In this document: piece after piece, positions 10,432 to 22,509 of the stretch
Layout: each line of letters opens with the position of its first letter
How positions within the stretch are numbered: the first letter of the stretch is position 1
Assembly (NCBI GenBank): GCA_019915015.1
Contig: JAHBBC010000033.1
Coordinates: 186,001-250,000, forward strand
DNA from: Auriscalpium vulgare
Taxonomy: Eukaryota > Basidiomycota > Agaricomycetes > Russulales > Auriscalpiaceae
Direction of reading: 5' to 3'
Length of the DNA: 64,000 bases
The notes under the pieces: model-generated
Database searches by the model: none
Told to the model about the DNA's origin: nothing
Seen by the model: the letters and a program-made list of their open reading frames with translations, nothing else
Translations under genes and position numbers: made by a program

Positions 10432-12490
10432 CTACGCATCGGAAGCGTCAGAATCTACATCAGATTCATATCCTACCGTCTCCGCCATCTCTGAGGCCAC
10501 AACCCGAAAATCTAGGTCGCTCAGTTCCTCTTGAGGATCCCAAATTGATGGGTAGACGAGCACTAGCGTCAATATGAACTTGTCTCCAAGCACTGTGGTG
10601 CACTCAATAAGTGTCATGCTCCGTGTCGTATTCCGAGCGGCATCGACTATACTCTCCATCCTGTCCTCTGCTATACCCTCCTCGGTCGACGCGATATAAT
10701 CAGAGATGTCGTAGTCGTCGAGAAGGAATAAAGACCGACGGGGCGATGGCAGGTTGTAGTCAAGAGTCACGCCGATCTCGGAGAGCGAGGCGCCGGGATA
10801 GTCCTTTCGGGCCTCAGAACGTAGGATTGCGACATTCTGTCGAGCGTCGTGCAGCGCGAGCCGCTGGAGAAATAGGCGGGTTCCCCTGGTCGGGAGGTAG
10901 GCACGTAGAGCTGGGTGTTTGTCAATTAGCTTATATATAGATGTGCTGATTGGCAAATTTGCCTACACAAATGGGCTCGGATAGAACAGAGCATCTTGTG
11001 CATGTTCCAATCAGCGGTTTGGCAGACCACAGAGCAATAGAGGGCATCCTTGCACCGAGCACACTGCTTGAAGGCAGTCCTATCGGCACAGCGTCGACAC
11101 TGATCATGCACCGTCAAACGCATATCATCGTGGAATGACAGTTGACCCTACTTACTTTATCGCAATATCCACGTTTGTCGGCATCCCATCGAACCTTGAG
11201 ACGCGCCTGGGTTTTAATCCGAATTTCCAAGCTTAGCCACGCCTCCTTCAGCACGCTTCCTTTAACTCGCCTCGACGCGATGTCCATGTAGAGATCGTGC
11301 AGGCTGTTGACGACTGCGTTGACCACTGGCTTGTACACCAGATAATTGAGCACTTCGCCGAACAGTTCGGTTATTTGCTCCAATTGGGCTGCGTCATAGT
11401 GTTTAGTTGCCTGGAGGATCGCAGCGTATACAGAGAGAAGACCCTCATGCAGCGCACTGCACATCCAGCGAATACTATCACCAGTCATGGTGAGCACTGC
11501 GAGGAGCTGTACCGCCATTTGGACGGAATCGCGGACGTATGGCGACTCGTGATTGCCCATGGTCGCGAGAGCGACAGCAGCCTGCGTAACCACCGACACA
11601 CCGCCTTGCTTGACGATCTCGAATCGCAGGGTGTCCGACTCTCCACTCGCCAAGCAACGCAGCACATGCAGATGCCGGGCGATTGGCCATTGTGTGTCCT
11701 CGAGCCCTTCCTCAGGCTTGAGTACGCCGTGGAGGTGTGAAAGAGCGGCGCGTGCGACGCGGGCTGGGAGCCCGCCGGCCGCGTCGACGAACCGGTCGAG
11801 CATTGCATCGTCCGCCTCCTCCAGGACGAGACTGACGAGACTTGTGGGCTGACCAATACTCTCCAGCGCTGAGGTGTGTTTGGGCTCTTTGACCCAGAGC
11901 GAGGCGGCGAGCTCCAGGATGCCCGGCGTCTGCAGCAGGCGCGGGCGGGCCGGCAGATGTTGTGTGACAATGAAAACTGTATTGCTGATGAGGAGGTGAA
12001 TGGTCTTTTGCTCTTTGCGTGTCAGCTGAGGAGATAGCTCGTCGAAAAATGCAGTCCAGTGGTAGATCCCATCCCACGCTTCGGCGATTTGTGCGGTACA
12101 GCGTGTCTTGGAGGTCGACACATCTGGCATGTCGGTGAGCTCGTTCATGGCAGTGAAGCTCCAAAACGCGCAGCCAAGAGCGGAAAGAGCGGAGGGGGAA
12201 GACTCGACGAAGGGGCGCGGAATCTTGGAGGCAGAGACATGGCTGCAAAAGATGTCGACGACCGCGCGCGTTTGGAGAGTACGCATGTCACGGCATGACC
12301 GTGCGATGGCCTGCAAAGCTACCACAGATCCGTCCTTAGCGCGTCGTATGACCTATGTTTGTCAATTTATAAGTGGAACTAGGACGATGTGTAGAGGCTT
12401 GCGTACCTGGGCCGGATTCCTGCGCAGAGTATTTTCAATCTCCAGAAACTCAGGATTTGAACCTGGGTCGCTAACGAGAGCCTCAATCAT
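10432..12490 (-). CDS. MYND-type zinc-finger protein B, 630 aa
   Basis: Four exons: 12407-12490, 11156-12352, 10967-11099 and 10432-10910, with phases 0, 0 and 1. The long second exon encodes an all-helical, repeat-like region of about 400 residues containing the family block WDGIYHWTAFFDEL and the block PARVARAALSHLHGVLK. The third exon (133 nt) carries the MYND finger; its first CxxC is split by intron 2 and is followed by CARC, YC, C, H and C in the usual spacing. The C-terminal 160 residues hold a conserved YPSIWD block near the end. MYND fingers usually bind short Pro-rich peptides; the role of this family is unknown. No lesion is visible. It converges on the P450 gene and is divergent from the P450 pseudogene. 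Confidence 0.88.
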
Positions 12491-13085
12491 TGTGAGAGAG
12501 TGTTAGTTTGAGATTATTGGGAGTTTTGATGTGGGAGATGGTGTGCGCCCTAGGAGTACAGTACAGGCGGAGGGGCGAAAAAGGCGATTCTGAACAGTCG
12601 GCCGATGTCGCCGAAATATCGCCGAGGCTCGGTCTTGATCTTCCACCCAAGTACTGTCGCCCATCACAGCACCGCGCACCATTTTCTTCTGCGCTTTCTC
12701 TGGCGTGCCTCAAAGTACCCTTCATCTTCGTACACGTTCGGCCGTGTTTGTGAGCGGACTCAGACCCAGAGAATGGCACGGACCCGATAACGGGAGGAAA
12801 ACTTGGAGAGGACGACCTCGTCGCGATCAAAGCCAGTGCGTATGCTATGCTCCGTCGTTTTCTGCAGAATGTTTACTGACGGACCGGTTTTGTGTAGGCT
12901 GCACCCTGCCTTGTCGACTTCGCTTCAAAATGAGTGGGACTCCATTGTCATCTAGACATCCGCGCCGAGCAGCAATATACACCTTGTACTGATACATTAA
13001 TCTCAACAGAGTGCTTGTCAACGTGCAGGCTTCTATAGGTTTTGCCCTCTGCAAGTTCCGGCGACGTGGAAATGTCCGACGATGT
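12491..13085. other. intergenic between MYND gene B and the P450 pseudogene
   Basis: No gene recognised. It should contain the promoter of MYND gene B. The lost 5' half of the P450 pseudogene is not detectable here. Confidence 0.4.
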
Positions 13086-14201
13086 TTGGATGTTGAAGTT
13101 GAAGCTGGCCTGGAGGAGCCCGCGCACTACCACGACCATATCCACCACGCCGCAGCGTCCTTGACATTGTCGACGACGTACTGGAAGCCGCCTGCCGAGT
13201 CGAAGGATGACAAAACGATGAAGCTCCCGAGAGAATGGAGCGAGCGGCTCGGGCGGACGCTTGGTATTGGCGCGCACCTCGTCGACACGTTTGCGTCGCT
13301 GACGCACGTTCCGAGGCGGTAGGCTTCCTAATCCAATTGACGACTGCTTCTGCTATGCTCACCGAGAGGCTACCTAGATTTCGAAGTCGCGAGAGGCCGA
13401 GGCGCGGTTTGCCAAAGACACGCGAAGGTTGCTCGGCCTAGGGAGTGGAAGTGGAACTGGTACGCATGCATTTATGATGGAAGCCTGCTATGATCTCTCA
13501 AAACATGCAGGATGCGGGCGTTGATTGGCCGTGCCTCACAAGCGTCGTCCTCCAATTTGACGAAATGCGCAATAGTCTGTCCCGCCTCGAAAACTCGAAG
13601 GCGTGGACGGCAGGCTTCCTATAGTGCGTCCGCCTCGCCTTCCGCCTCCACATCATCTGACCCGCACGCCCAGCGGCGCCGGCATCGACACCGTCGCCAC
13701 CACATTTGAATGGTGGATGCTCGCCATGATTGCGCGCCCCGCCGCGCAGGCGCGCGCCCAAGCCGAGCTCGATGCGGTCGTCGGACGTGCACGCGCACCC
13801 ACCGCGGCGGACCTGCCGCACCTGCCGCACGCGTGCGCGACGGTGCGCGAGGCGCTGCGCTGGCGGCCCGTCACGCCCGCGGTGCTTGCGCACCGCGGAC
13901 GGACGACTGGTAGAGGGCACGTTCATCCCCAAGAACGCCCTCCTTATTCCCAACGCGGTCACCATGAACCGGGCGTGCTCGATATGTCTCGGGAAAGACG
14001 AAGGAAGTGGGACGGGATATTCCTGTGGATGTCGATAGAAGCGACGCGTCAATGGACTGAGCTTGTGAGTTACGTTCCGTGCTGCTTCGGACGTCGCTGA
14101 CGCTTAGTTTGCAGGCGTCCCCGGCCAAGTGCAGTATCGTACCACGCTTCTCCGACTCACCCCATATTCTGGTTGAAGATCATGACATGCGTGTGCGTTG
14201 A
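13086..14201 (+). pseudogene. cytochrome P450 pseudogene, paralogue of the 7.6-kb gene
   Basis: Homology begins inside exon 3 of the intact P450, at the HYRDHI-like block, and follows the same exon order to a stop at 14199-14201. The first roughly 215 residues are missing. Further lesions seen by comparison: a net 4-nt deletion near 13890, a 1-nt deletion that creates a TAG just after the DDW codons, and a deletion of about 187 nt after the codons for TMNR that removes the PERF region and the whole heme-binding loop with its cysteine. The I-helix region (AGIDT) and the ExxR motif (REALR) remain. Splice sites are largely preserved, so decay is fairly recent. It sits just upstream of MYND gene D in the same orientation, as though a P450-MYND segment had been duplicated. 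Confidence 0.88.
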
Positions 14202-14574
14202 TGATCTCATATCAAAACTCCAGGAAGTAGGTCTTGTCTACATGAAAGCTTGGTCGGGAACTTTCAACTCGGGCACGTACTAAGTTCGAGCGCATTTACT
14301 CCGCCGACATTTTCAACAGTTTTAATAAGATGCACTCAAAAAATGCGCGGGTGTAATTGAGCCGTCCACGGCTGAGAACGCAGCCTCGATATCTGCCTAC
14401 CGTCTGTCGTAATGGTCGATATCGTCGTTGTAGTCCAAGAGAGAGCCCTGACTTCGCGCTCACACCGGGCCGTAGTGAGCCGCAGCCGCCCACTTGAAGT
14501 TGGCAGCGCCTCGCACTGTTTTTCTCTGTCCTACATACGACCGTATCAACATCCAGCAAACCAAAACGTCAAAT
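14202..14574. promoter_or_regulatory. upstream region of MYND gene D
   Basis: This spacer has no gene. Its last 170 bp match the upstream region of pseudogene A (4334-4510, inverted), so the promoter was copied with the gene. Confidence 0.45.
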
Positions 14575-16585
14575 ATGTTGGAGGCCGTTATGTTTGAGCT
14601 GCCGGAGGTCCAAGGTGCTATGTCGAGCCCCCAGGTACGTTGTGTTGAAGTTACGCCGGTTTGCTTGGTCCATCGAGGTCCGACGAGATACGTCGCCGCA
14701 GATCATCCAGCGTGCAAGGGCCGGTTCCATCGTCTCTGTACAGGCTATCGCGACGGTACCAATGTCGGATTCCGTCAACTCCATCACTGTCGACATATTC
14801 TGCAACCATCTTGCTCCATCAAAAATACCACACCTCTTCCGAACAGTTCCCTCCCCCGCTGCTCTCTCCGCTGTCGGCTGCGCATTTTGGAGTCTTACAG
14901 GCTTGGCATCTTTCTGTGAAAAGCAGGAGGTGCCGACAGACCCATCGACCAACTCGACCTCCGACTCCAAAGGCTTCACAGCCCAGCTCGCGACAGCCTG
15001 GGATGGGGTCAATCACTGGTCCACTTTCTTACTAGAGCTCTTCCCTCAAATGACAGCGACAGAAAGACGCACTGTTCACCAAGTCATCACACGTACGATT
15101 TCCGCCATTCGACGCCTAGCGCGGGGCCATATGGTCGTTACCGATGGCATTGCGGAGCTCGCCGCGTGGCTCTGGCTCAAAGAGCTCCCAACTGAGCCTT
15201 ATTCAACGACGCTGGCCTGTGAAGTTCTCACCGCAGACAAATCGCTTCTTCAGCGATTCGTAGATGCTGCTGGGCTCCCTGCCCGCATTGCGCGAGTCGC
15301 CCTGTCCCACATCCATGCTGTGCTCAAGGATCGCGATTGCGAAGCGGGCATAATCTGCGTTCATCTACACCTGATTTCCTCTCTGGCATATGGATGGGAC
15401 CTAATGCCATCTGCGATTGTCAACCAAAGCGGGGTATCAGTTTTCACACGGACGGCCGTTGCGCTCGCAAATAGGCGCGACCATGATGACCTCCTGACGC
15501 GCACCGCCGTGTTTCTGACCTTCGCCATCCTCTCACGAATTGTAACCATTGGAATCATCCCCCGTCGGCTGAAGAGCTCCCTGCGCGAGGGCCTCCTTCA
15601 AGCATACATCGCACTGTTTCCAGTGCTCGAACAGTATGGCGCGGAGGAACAGCAGCAAATAGCCTCGCCTCTCCGCACCATCGCACAGAATCTGGCCGAC
15701 CGGTCAGTTGTCGGCGCCATTGATGGGAGCATCCGCGCTCTCAGCATGCCAGATATCGCATCGGAGGCTGATGCAGTGAAGGAGGCATGGCTATGCTTGG
15801 TGCGCGACTTGAAGATGTACGCCTGTATCAAGGCGGAAGTGGATCAGCGATCGCAGGAGTTGTGCCAGTATGTGAGTGGTATTAAATACGTTTTGGCGAC
15901 GCGAATTTTGACTTGACGGTGCCCGCCTAGTGCCACACATACGTCGAGAAGACCGCCTTGAAGAGATGCTCTCGATGCAAATTTGGCCTCTATTGCTCGC
16001 CAGCCTGTCAGACTGCGGGATGGAATGAACATAAAAAGCGTTGCTCGGTCCAACGCCAACTCTGTACGTGTCCTCCGAGTTCTCGTTTTCCGCCGCAACT
16101 GTAAGTCAACTCAAAACGCAGCTCTAAGACTCGGAAACGATGTCCCGACAAGATCAGACATCACATTCACACTTCACCTCGCAATGAACTTTGCCCTGCA
16201 TCACGCGCAAAACGGTGTTGGCTCCCAAGCTGCGCAGAGCTATCCCGCTGTCCCGCTTTCCCGGATTGCCCTGGGCATTTTCTTGACTGAGAATCCTCCG
16301 AAATGCTACGCAGTTGACTCCGTCTACATACCATGCAATGCTGGCAAGGCTCAAGAAGTCATGACCAGCATTATTCGGGCCGCTCAGGATGTAGAAGGGG
16401 GGGCAACGCTGCTCCAGTGGGTCACACGGGCCGGAAAGCTGTTATTGATTTCGACCGTGTCCATTACCCCGTCGATATGGGATATCCGAGTCTTGCCTGA
16501 TAACTCGTCATTCCAGCGGTCGGTATCTGCCCCGATGACAGTGGTTTTCGCGGAGAATGAAGTCAAGGAGTATATGCTCCACTGA
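14575..16585 (+). CDS. MYND-type zinc-finger protein D, 608 aa
   Basis: Four exons: 14575-14634, 14702-15871, 15931-16063 and 16122-16585, with phases 0, 0 and 1. The third exon is again 133 nt and encodes CSRCKFGLYCSPAC and the His-Cys end of a MYND finger; the first CxxC (CQYC) spans the intron. Exon 2 has WDGVNHWSTFLLELFPQ and PARIARVALSHIHAVLK. The C-terminal exon ends with a PSIWD block and an acidic tail. This is the intact sister of pseudogene A: both have a 60-nt first exon, unlike the 84-90 nt of B, C and E. The start ATG begins the peptide MLEAVMFELPEVQG, matched in A. The function is unknown. Confidence 0.88.
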
Positions 16586-17314
16586 CATCGCAGCTGCAGA
16601 CCTTATGTACTTCATATTGAACCGAATTACCTCTTTCTTGACATTGTGCGCCCTCTCGCCTCCTCGCCAGCCGTGTCAAAACGGTAGACCCATCTTATCA
16701 AGCGAGCAGAGGCCAGGTTGCGTACTAACCCGGGTGCAGAACGCGGCAGCGAGAACAGCGTCCAAGCAAGCGCACGCGATCAAGCACTGGCCGCGTCTAG
16801 CCCGGGTTGACGAAGCCGGACCTATACGAGCCATACGCATCGGCGGTGTGACTCGCCTGCTGGGCACCAGAACATATCATCGACGATATTGAGTTGGGTC
16901 AAGAATAAATGTGGACGAGTGATATACGAGACTATCGTCCGAGTCAGCCTGTTGTTGAGCAGTACAGCGAAGTGTGGGCAAGCAGGAGGGGGCGTATCTT
17001 GACGGAACAGCTGAGAGGATGGTCAGTTGGCTGCCGAAGAGAAACCGGTCGACTCAGAAGCTGAGACGATGCCATCCGTCATCTACTGCCCGCACGCTCC
17101 CGCACACTCCCGCTTCGTTCGTGGACTCCTTGACTGAGACGAGCAAATCGAATCGGGGAGAAGGCTGCGCGGAGTGGAGTCGCATGCAGCATATTATATT
17201 CCTAGAGTCGGCTCATTTGTATGCAATTATGTATACACTTGACCTACGGCAAAATGAAGTTAATGTCAAAACTCGCCCAGACAGATGTAGAGACGAACCT
17301 CGGTGTCTAGGCTC
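16586..17314. other. intergenic, nothing recognised
   Basis: This is the convergent spacer between MYND gene D and DUF2235-WD40 gene 1. A TTGACTGAGACG word near 17131 resembles the repeats in the left-end transposon remnant, but it stands alone. Confidence 0.35.
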
Positions 17315-20300
17315 CTAATCAATCTCCGCATCCCAGATACGAACCGTTCCATCCTCCGAGCCTGACACGACGAGCTTGCCGTCAGGCGAGTATCCCACAG
17401 ACCTAACCCAACGTGTGTGCCCTGTCAATGGTCCCACCACCGTTTCCCCCATCTGGGCATCCCAGATTCGGATCGTGGCATCGTGAGAGCCGGAAACGAC
17501 CCGCTTTCCATCGGGGGAGAAGGCAACAGACCAAACATAACTTGTGTGCCCAGTGAACGGCCCTGCCACCGTCTCGCCCGTCCGCGAATCCCATATTCGA
17601 ATCGTGCCATCGGCCGAGCCAGACGCGACGCGCTTGCCATCCGGGGAGAACGCAACAGACCAGACCGAGCTCGTGTGCCCGGTGAACGGCCCTGCCACCG
17701 TCTCCCCTGTCTCCGCATCCCATATTCGGACCGTCTGGTCGTCCGAGCTTGAGGCGACGTGTTTGCCATCCGGCGAAAACGCAACCGACAGATTGTACTT
17801 GGTAAGCACCGTGAATGGCCCTGCAACTGTCATCCCGGTCTGGGCATCCCAAATTCTAATTGTCTGGTCTGCCGAGCTGGAGACAACGCGCTTGCCATCG
17901 GGCGAAAATGCGACACACTGAACCCAACCTTTGTGTCCCCTGAACGGCTTTGTCATCGTCTCACCAGTTTGAGCGTCCCAGATACGAATTGTCTGGTCGA
18001 CCGAACCAGAGGCGACGCGCTTGCCATCCGGGCAGAACGCGACAGACCGAACGTAAGATGTGTGCCACTTGAAAGGCGCCCCGACCGTCTCCCCCGTCTG
18101 CGCATCCCATATTCGGAGCGTCCCGTCTTCCGAGCCCGAGACGACGCGCCTTCCACCGGGAGAAAATGCAACCGAATTGACTTCGTGTGTGTGTCCGCGG
18201 CACAGCATGATTTCTGGTAGACACGCGGGGTCAGCAGACGGAACAGACTACAGATCGAGATAGAACGCACTGCGAAAGGTGTTCTCCATGATGCCGGCAA
18301 TGAGAGTTTGATTTGCGGGGGTGTTTTCCATCGCAGAAAAGAGCTTTCGTACTTGCGCTCTCGTATGCGTCGCCGACGCAGACGGCCGCGAGGGAACGGC
18401 GGTCATGGCTGCAGCCAAGGCTGTAATACTTTGGCAGTGCGCTTCGGAATCCGTATGAGGATATGACTGCTCATGCACAAGAGCATGGAACAATATATCC
18501 CCAGCGTCTTGTGCATCGGCAAGCGACTCGCGGCCAATTTCTGCGAGGCAAGATGCGGCGTTGAGATTGCAGTGTGAGCTCAAAAGAAAGAATAATCACC
18601 TGAGGAAGCTAAAGTCGTCAGGGCATCCCGATGCTCAGACGAAAGGAAGTGGCCCTGTTTAGTGGCGGCCTCGAGCTGTGGGAGAGCGATCAAAGCTGAC
18701 GCATATGGATCACCCTCAAGCATTTTCTTGCCATCCAGCGTCTCTCTGTCCCAGGCGAAGCCATCGGGCAGGCGAGCTAGGGGTTTGTATCGGCCGTGCA
18801 GGATGCTTTGCAGAACAGATTCGTGTATCATCTGTCCGTTCTTCACGCTGCGGGCCAGGCACAGGTGAGGTCTAGCAAAATATTAGCACTGTGCAGAAAA
18901 GACAAATGACCCCGCTTACCGACGCGTTGTGCTGTCCCCGTCTTTGTACGACAGCCTGCGAAGAGGCAGGATTTCGATGATCTTCCAAACCCAGGAGAGA
19001 GCGAGATTCGGTGGAAATGACTGCCATTCGCCGCGCCGTGACGACATGCGGAGCCCATGTGTGATCGCCTCGTATGACATCCAGCGCAGCGCAGCTCCGA
19101 AATGATCAAGCTCTAGGTTGGGTATATTGCCACCTCCGCTGTTGCAACAGTCAGCATGGCAACGAAGGAATGGTTGTTCGAGCACCCACATGTCCGAATG
19201 CGAGCCGACGAACCAGACCTCTTTGACATCTCCTACTGCGCCATCTCCGAAAGGCAGGCCTTCGCCTCCATTAGCGTACTCGGGCAGAAACTTGCACCGT
19301 TTCTCGTCGAGCGCGAGGGCGTGGCGAAAGACGCAGACGTGCGTCATGCCCGTCGTGGTCTCCGGAAGACTTGGCCCTCGCGCTACTCCAATCGACGAGA
19401 CGGTATCCCTAAACAAGAAAGTGTAAGCTCATAGCGTGCGCAAATAAACCGAATCGTCACTCACCAAGCGCCGACAAAATGGACCCGGACATCCCGCCGT
19501 GATAGAGTTTGCTTGAATCGAAAGCATAAAGCTTCCTGGTCCTTTGCAGTCTTCGCATTCTTTTTCTTGGTCTTCGGGTGTCCGGGCTTCTTTCGGTCGG
19601 AGCGCATCTGGTTGGAGGTTGTAGACACATAAAGCTCGTACGCGCTGAGATTGATGGATGACGTTAGCGGGTGCGGACAGCCAGACATCCAGAACGACGG
19701 ACAACGGTATTTGATTGTTGTTGCCTTTGTGCAGGAGCCCGACCTAGGAATGACATCGAGCGCGTCGTGAGGATCAATGCTGTCTGCTTGAAAAGCGGTG
19801 TTTCCGTGCACCTTCTCTATCATGCCAGCGATAACACGGACTTGATAAGCGCCACGAGAGAAGCCTGACGCAGTGGTGAGGATATATGAATACGGCTCAC
19901 ATATAGACGAGTCACTCACCGAACAGAAATATTTTGTCGCCCTCTTGATAGTTCTCAGACAGCCACTGATAGGCGCTTAGAACGATTTTCTTGAAATTCC
20001 TTGGGAGGGAGTAAGTTCGAGCATCGGACATACTACCACGCACAATTCGGCTCACCATGCAATCGCCATGTCTATCGCGTGGCTGGCAGCTTGCTTCCAG
20101 TAGCCGGGCGACCATTTGGAGTCCTTCACATACGTGCCAATCCCGCTGTCGTAATACGTGAGCTGTTCGACGTCCTTCTCGAGACGGCTGTACAGCTCGA
20201 CGACGTTCGTGTTCTAAATAAAGATGAGTCGTATGGACAATGGCCAGAACCGTACAGATGCGGACCTTTATACTGAACTGGTTGGCCGTACCGTCGATGC

Positions 20301-20559
20301 AGACGACGAGGTTTCTGCCGCGTTGTCCCGTGGGAGGCGGGGCGCATTTGCAAGACTGCCCCTTTGCTTGCGTCCTCGGAGCTTCCTTTCCCGCGCCAGG
20401 CAGGATACTATCGCCTTCGCTGTATTTTTCGGTTTCAGGTATGGCGTGATTTAGCGGGACATCCGTGAACGTTGACACTGGAGGGGATGAAGAGCGGCCG
20501 CTTGATGCATCTGCGCACACCTTTGACGAGCGACGACGCATGGAGGAAAATATACCCAT
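17315..20559 (-). CDS. DUF2235 - WD40 fusion protein, gene 1
   Basis: The first exons are 20266-20559, 20056-20213, 19920-19999 and 19812-19864; the last, 17315-18213, encodes only the WD40 part. After a variable N-terminal tail of about 80 residues comes the DUF2235 domain (T6SS Tle1-like alpha/beta hydrolase family): NLVVCIDGTANQFS, TYYDSGIGTY, then GFSRGAY with the candidate nucleophile serine, DTVSSIG, FRHALALDEKR, and SHSD joined by a phase-2 intron to GGG. A helical linker follows, then seven WD40 repeats (about 42 residues each), enough for one propeller, with nearly invariant SVAFSPDG and TIRIWDA. It is probably intracellular, as no signal peptide is visible. The molecular role is unknown; recognition by the propeller and hydrolase-like effector action are inferences. 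It has two paralogues in the window, both on the same strand. Confidence 0.88.
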
Positions 20560-20635
20560 GAGTCGTTACGCTGAAAAGGAAGCAAACGGAGGAAGGGACA
20601 AAGTTGTCAATGTGGACGCCTGAAATGCTGATGCC

Positions 20636-20653
20636 TTATGTGCGCTGCAGAAG
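20636..20653. promoter_or_regulatory. 18-bp box shared with DUF2235-WD40 gene 3
   Basis: TTATGTGCGCTGCAGAAG occurs 77-94 bp upstream of the gene 1 ATG, and an identical copy lies 122-139 bp upstream of gene 3 at 63472-63489. It is absent upstream of gene 2. The surrounding sequence is otherwise diverged, which suggests selection or a short conserved promoter element. Confidence 0.5.
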
Positions 20654-22226
20654 GATCAGTCACAATTATGAGGGCGAAAAATGATGAGAGGCGAAATATG
20701 CATCAGCGCCTGACGTCGCCCGACAGCCTCATCCCGTTGTCAACCTCACCGCATCGCAACCTCTCGCGCACTGCCCGACCACAGGCCCGCAGACTCGTAT
20801 AACCGGGAAGCTGTGGTGTATGAAGGCATCTGGATTCTGTAGTGGCATAGCTAGGATAGGATACTGGATGATAGCGAGGTCGACGCGCAGGACCGTGACG
20901 CGGCCGCATCTTTTTGGCTCCCACGCTCAGCTTACCCTCTCCTCCCACTGGCAACCGCCAACAACTTCCATCGACTCATGAGCCCGACAGTGCTCCAATT
21001 GCGAGGCTTCTGCACGCACTGTCTTATGGGACCAGGGTACTGCGCCGTCTCTTCCCAGCATCATATTCTGCGGTGCGTGGCCCTATCTGCACGTTTCTTG
21101 ATGCTGCTGCGAATCTGACGACATCTGCGCTCTCGCCAGGCGTCTCCCGCACGACTAACATGCAACGATGCGCATCGAGTGGCCGGATTGTATCTGTCAC
21201 CAACGTGGCGTGTGGGCTTGCTTCATTGCGCTGCATACAGAGAGGTGGCGACAGAGTTGTGGGAGGCGTTGGCCATGGTGCGTCCTCCAAATGTCCGGAA
21301 AAGATCGTGAGGATAAAGGCATGACGAAGGGCGTCGCTTGAATATACAGGACGAGAAAGTTGCGGGCTATCCAGTAGGCGAGCACGCAGTTCGCGGCACT
21401 GCACAGCGTCCGAAGAGAAGAATGCGGCATATCGTCGACAAGGCCAGTTTCTAGCTTCGTCGCTCGAGAGTGGGTTAAAAGACAAGCAAGTTACGGTATG
21501 AACATGGGCAATGTGCGTCCTCATCCGCCCAGTAAAATTCTCGCCCTTCGAGCACACCACACGAATCGGAATCCCGCTGGCCGCTCTTGATCAAGCCCGC
21601 GACACGCTTCGAAGTCGCCCGGTCGCTTCGCCTGGTAGAAGATATCGATGACGTGTCAGCGGCAGCAGCAGGCGCGGAACGTTGGTGCATCAGGTCTGTC
21701 TTCTGTTGACTGGGCTTCGTTGACCGTTTTGTCCTCGTCAGATTAAATCTCGGTATGCAACAACGTCACATACCCCCACCTCACATATCCCCGGTCTTGG
21801 TGATGCTTTTTGTCTGTCACCTGCTGATCGGCATTTTGCCACCGTAGTCCATCTCGCCCAGGTTCGTCGATTGCGAGCGCAACATACTTAGGCAGAGTTT
21901 TCCCAGGATGTTTTGACAATTAGTGTGTAATTGCCCCTCAAATACAGATGGCTCCTCCCTGTTTGCTCCTTCAGTGAGGTCTACGGAACGGGACACGGGA
22001 GATAGTCGCTGGATTGGACGCGCTCTTCGATGCATGATCTGCGGGGTACGCACCGATGAGCGGATAGATCAAGTTGGCAGACTGCAGCGTGAGTGAGTGG
22101 ATGGGCTGCCACGGCGCACCATGATATCATGCCAGCACATCGCACTACCACCGGCCTGTTTTGAGACCCTTCTGTGGGTCAGTAAGTAAATGCACGGTCG
22201 ACTGTTGTTCAACGGGGGCGAAGCAA

Positions 22227-22245
22227 AGATAAGATAAGATAAGAT
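22227..22245 (+). promoter_or_regulatory. triple GATA-factor site
   Basis: Three consecutive overlapping AGATAA units lie about 265 bp upstream of the ATG of MYND gene E. GATA factors in fungi commonly bind such WGATAR clusters in nitrogen- or iron-regulated promoters; occupancy here is inferred only. It may also be a simple 5-bp repeat. Confidence 0.35.
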
Positions 22246-22509
22246 GCGTTGGCGCAAGCGCAAACAACGCACTTTGCCATCCTGTGGCACGAGTCGTTGT
22301 CCAGTTGTTTCTGGCTAGTTTCTGGCCGACGCTTCCTCCGCTTGCTCATATACGTACGTGCAAGGCGCATCTGCACAACTCCTATCTCGGGACAGAAGAT
22401 TCATTTCTCTCATGAAGCTGAATGCCACTGGCCTTGCAAGCTCGCTATCTGGTTGTGCTCTCTGACCGCAGCGCAACCTATCAATCAGCCACAAAGGCGA
22501 ATACGTACG

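Larger units (their letters stand above)
20560..22509. other. 1.95-kb intergenic region, no gene recognised
   Basis: Short overlapping frames occur on both strands near 20.9-21.7 kb but none shows a domain or consistent splicing. The region contains the promoters of DUF2235-WD40 gene 1 and MYND gene E, the shared 18-bp box at 20636-20653 and a GATA-site run at 22227-22245. Confidence 0.4.

Noticed and set aside
12440..12470. tRNA T-loop-like sequence GGTTCAAATCC on the minus strand.
   Set aside because: It lies in exon 1 of MYND gene B and no cloverleaf can be formed around it.
17400..17920. Long antisense frames opposite the WD40 exons of all three DUF2235 genes.
   Set aside because: They are mirror images of the repeated WD40 coding sequence and show no independent features.
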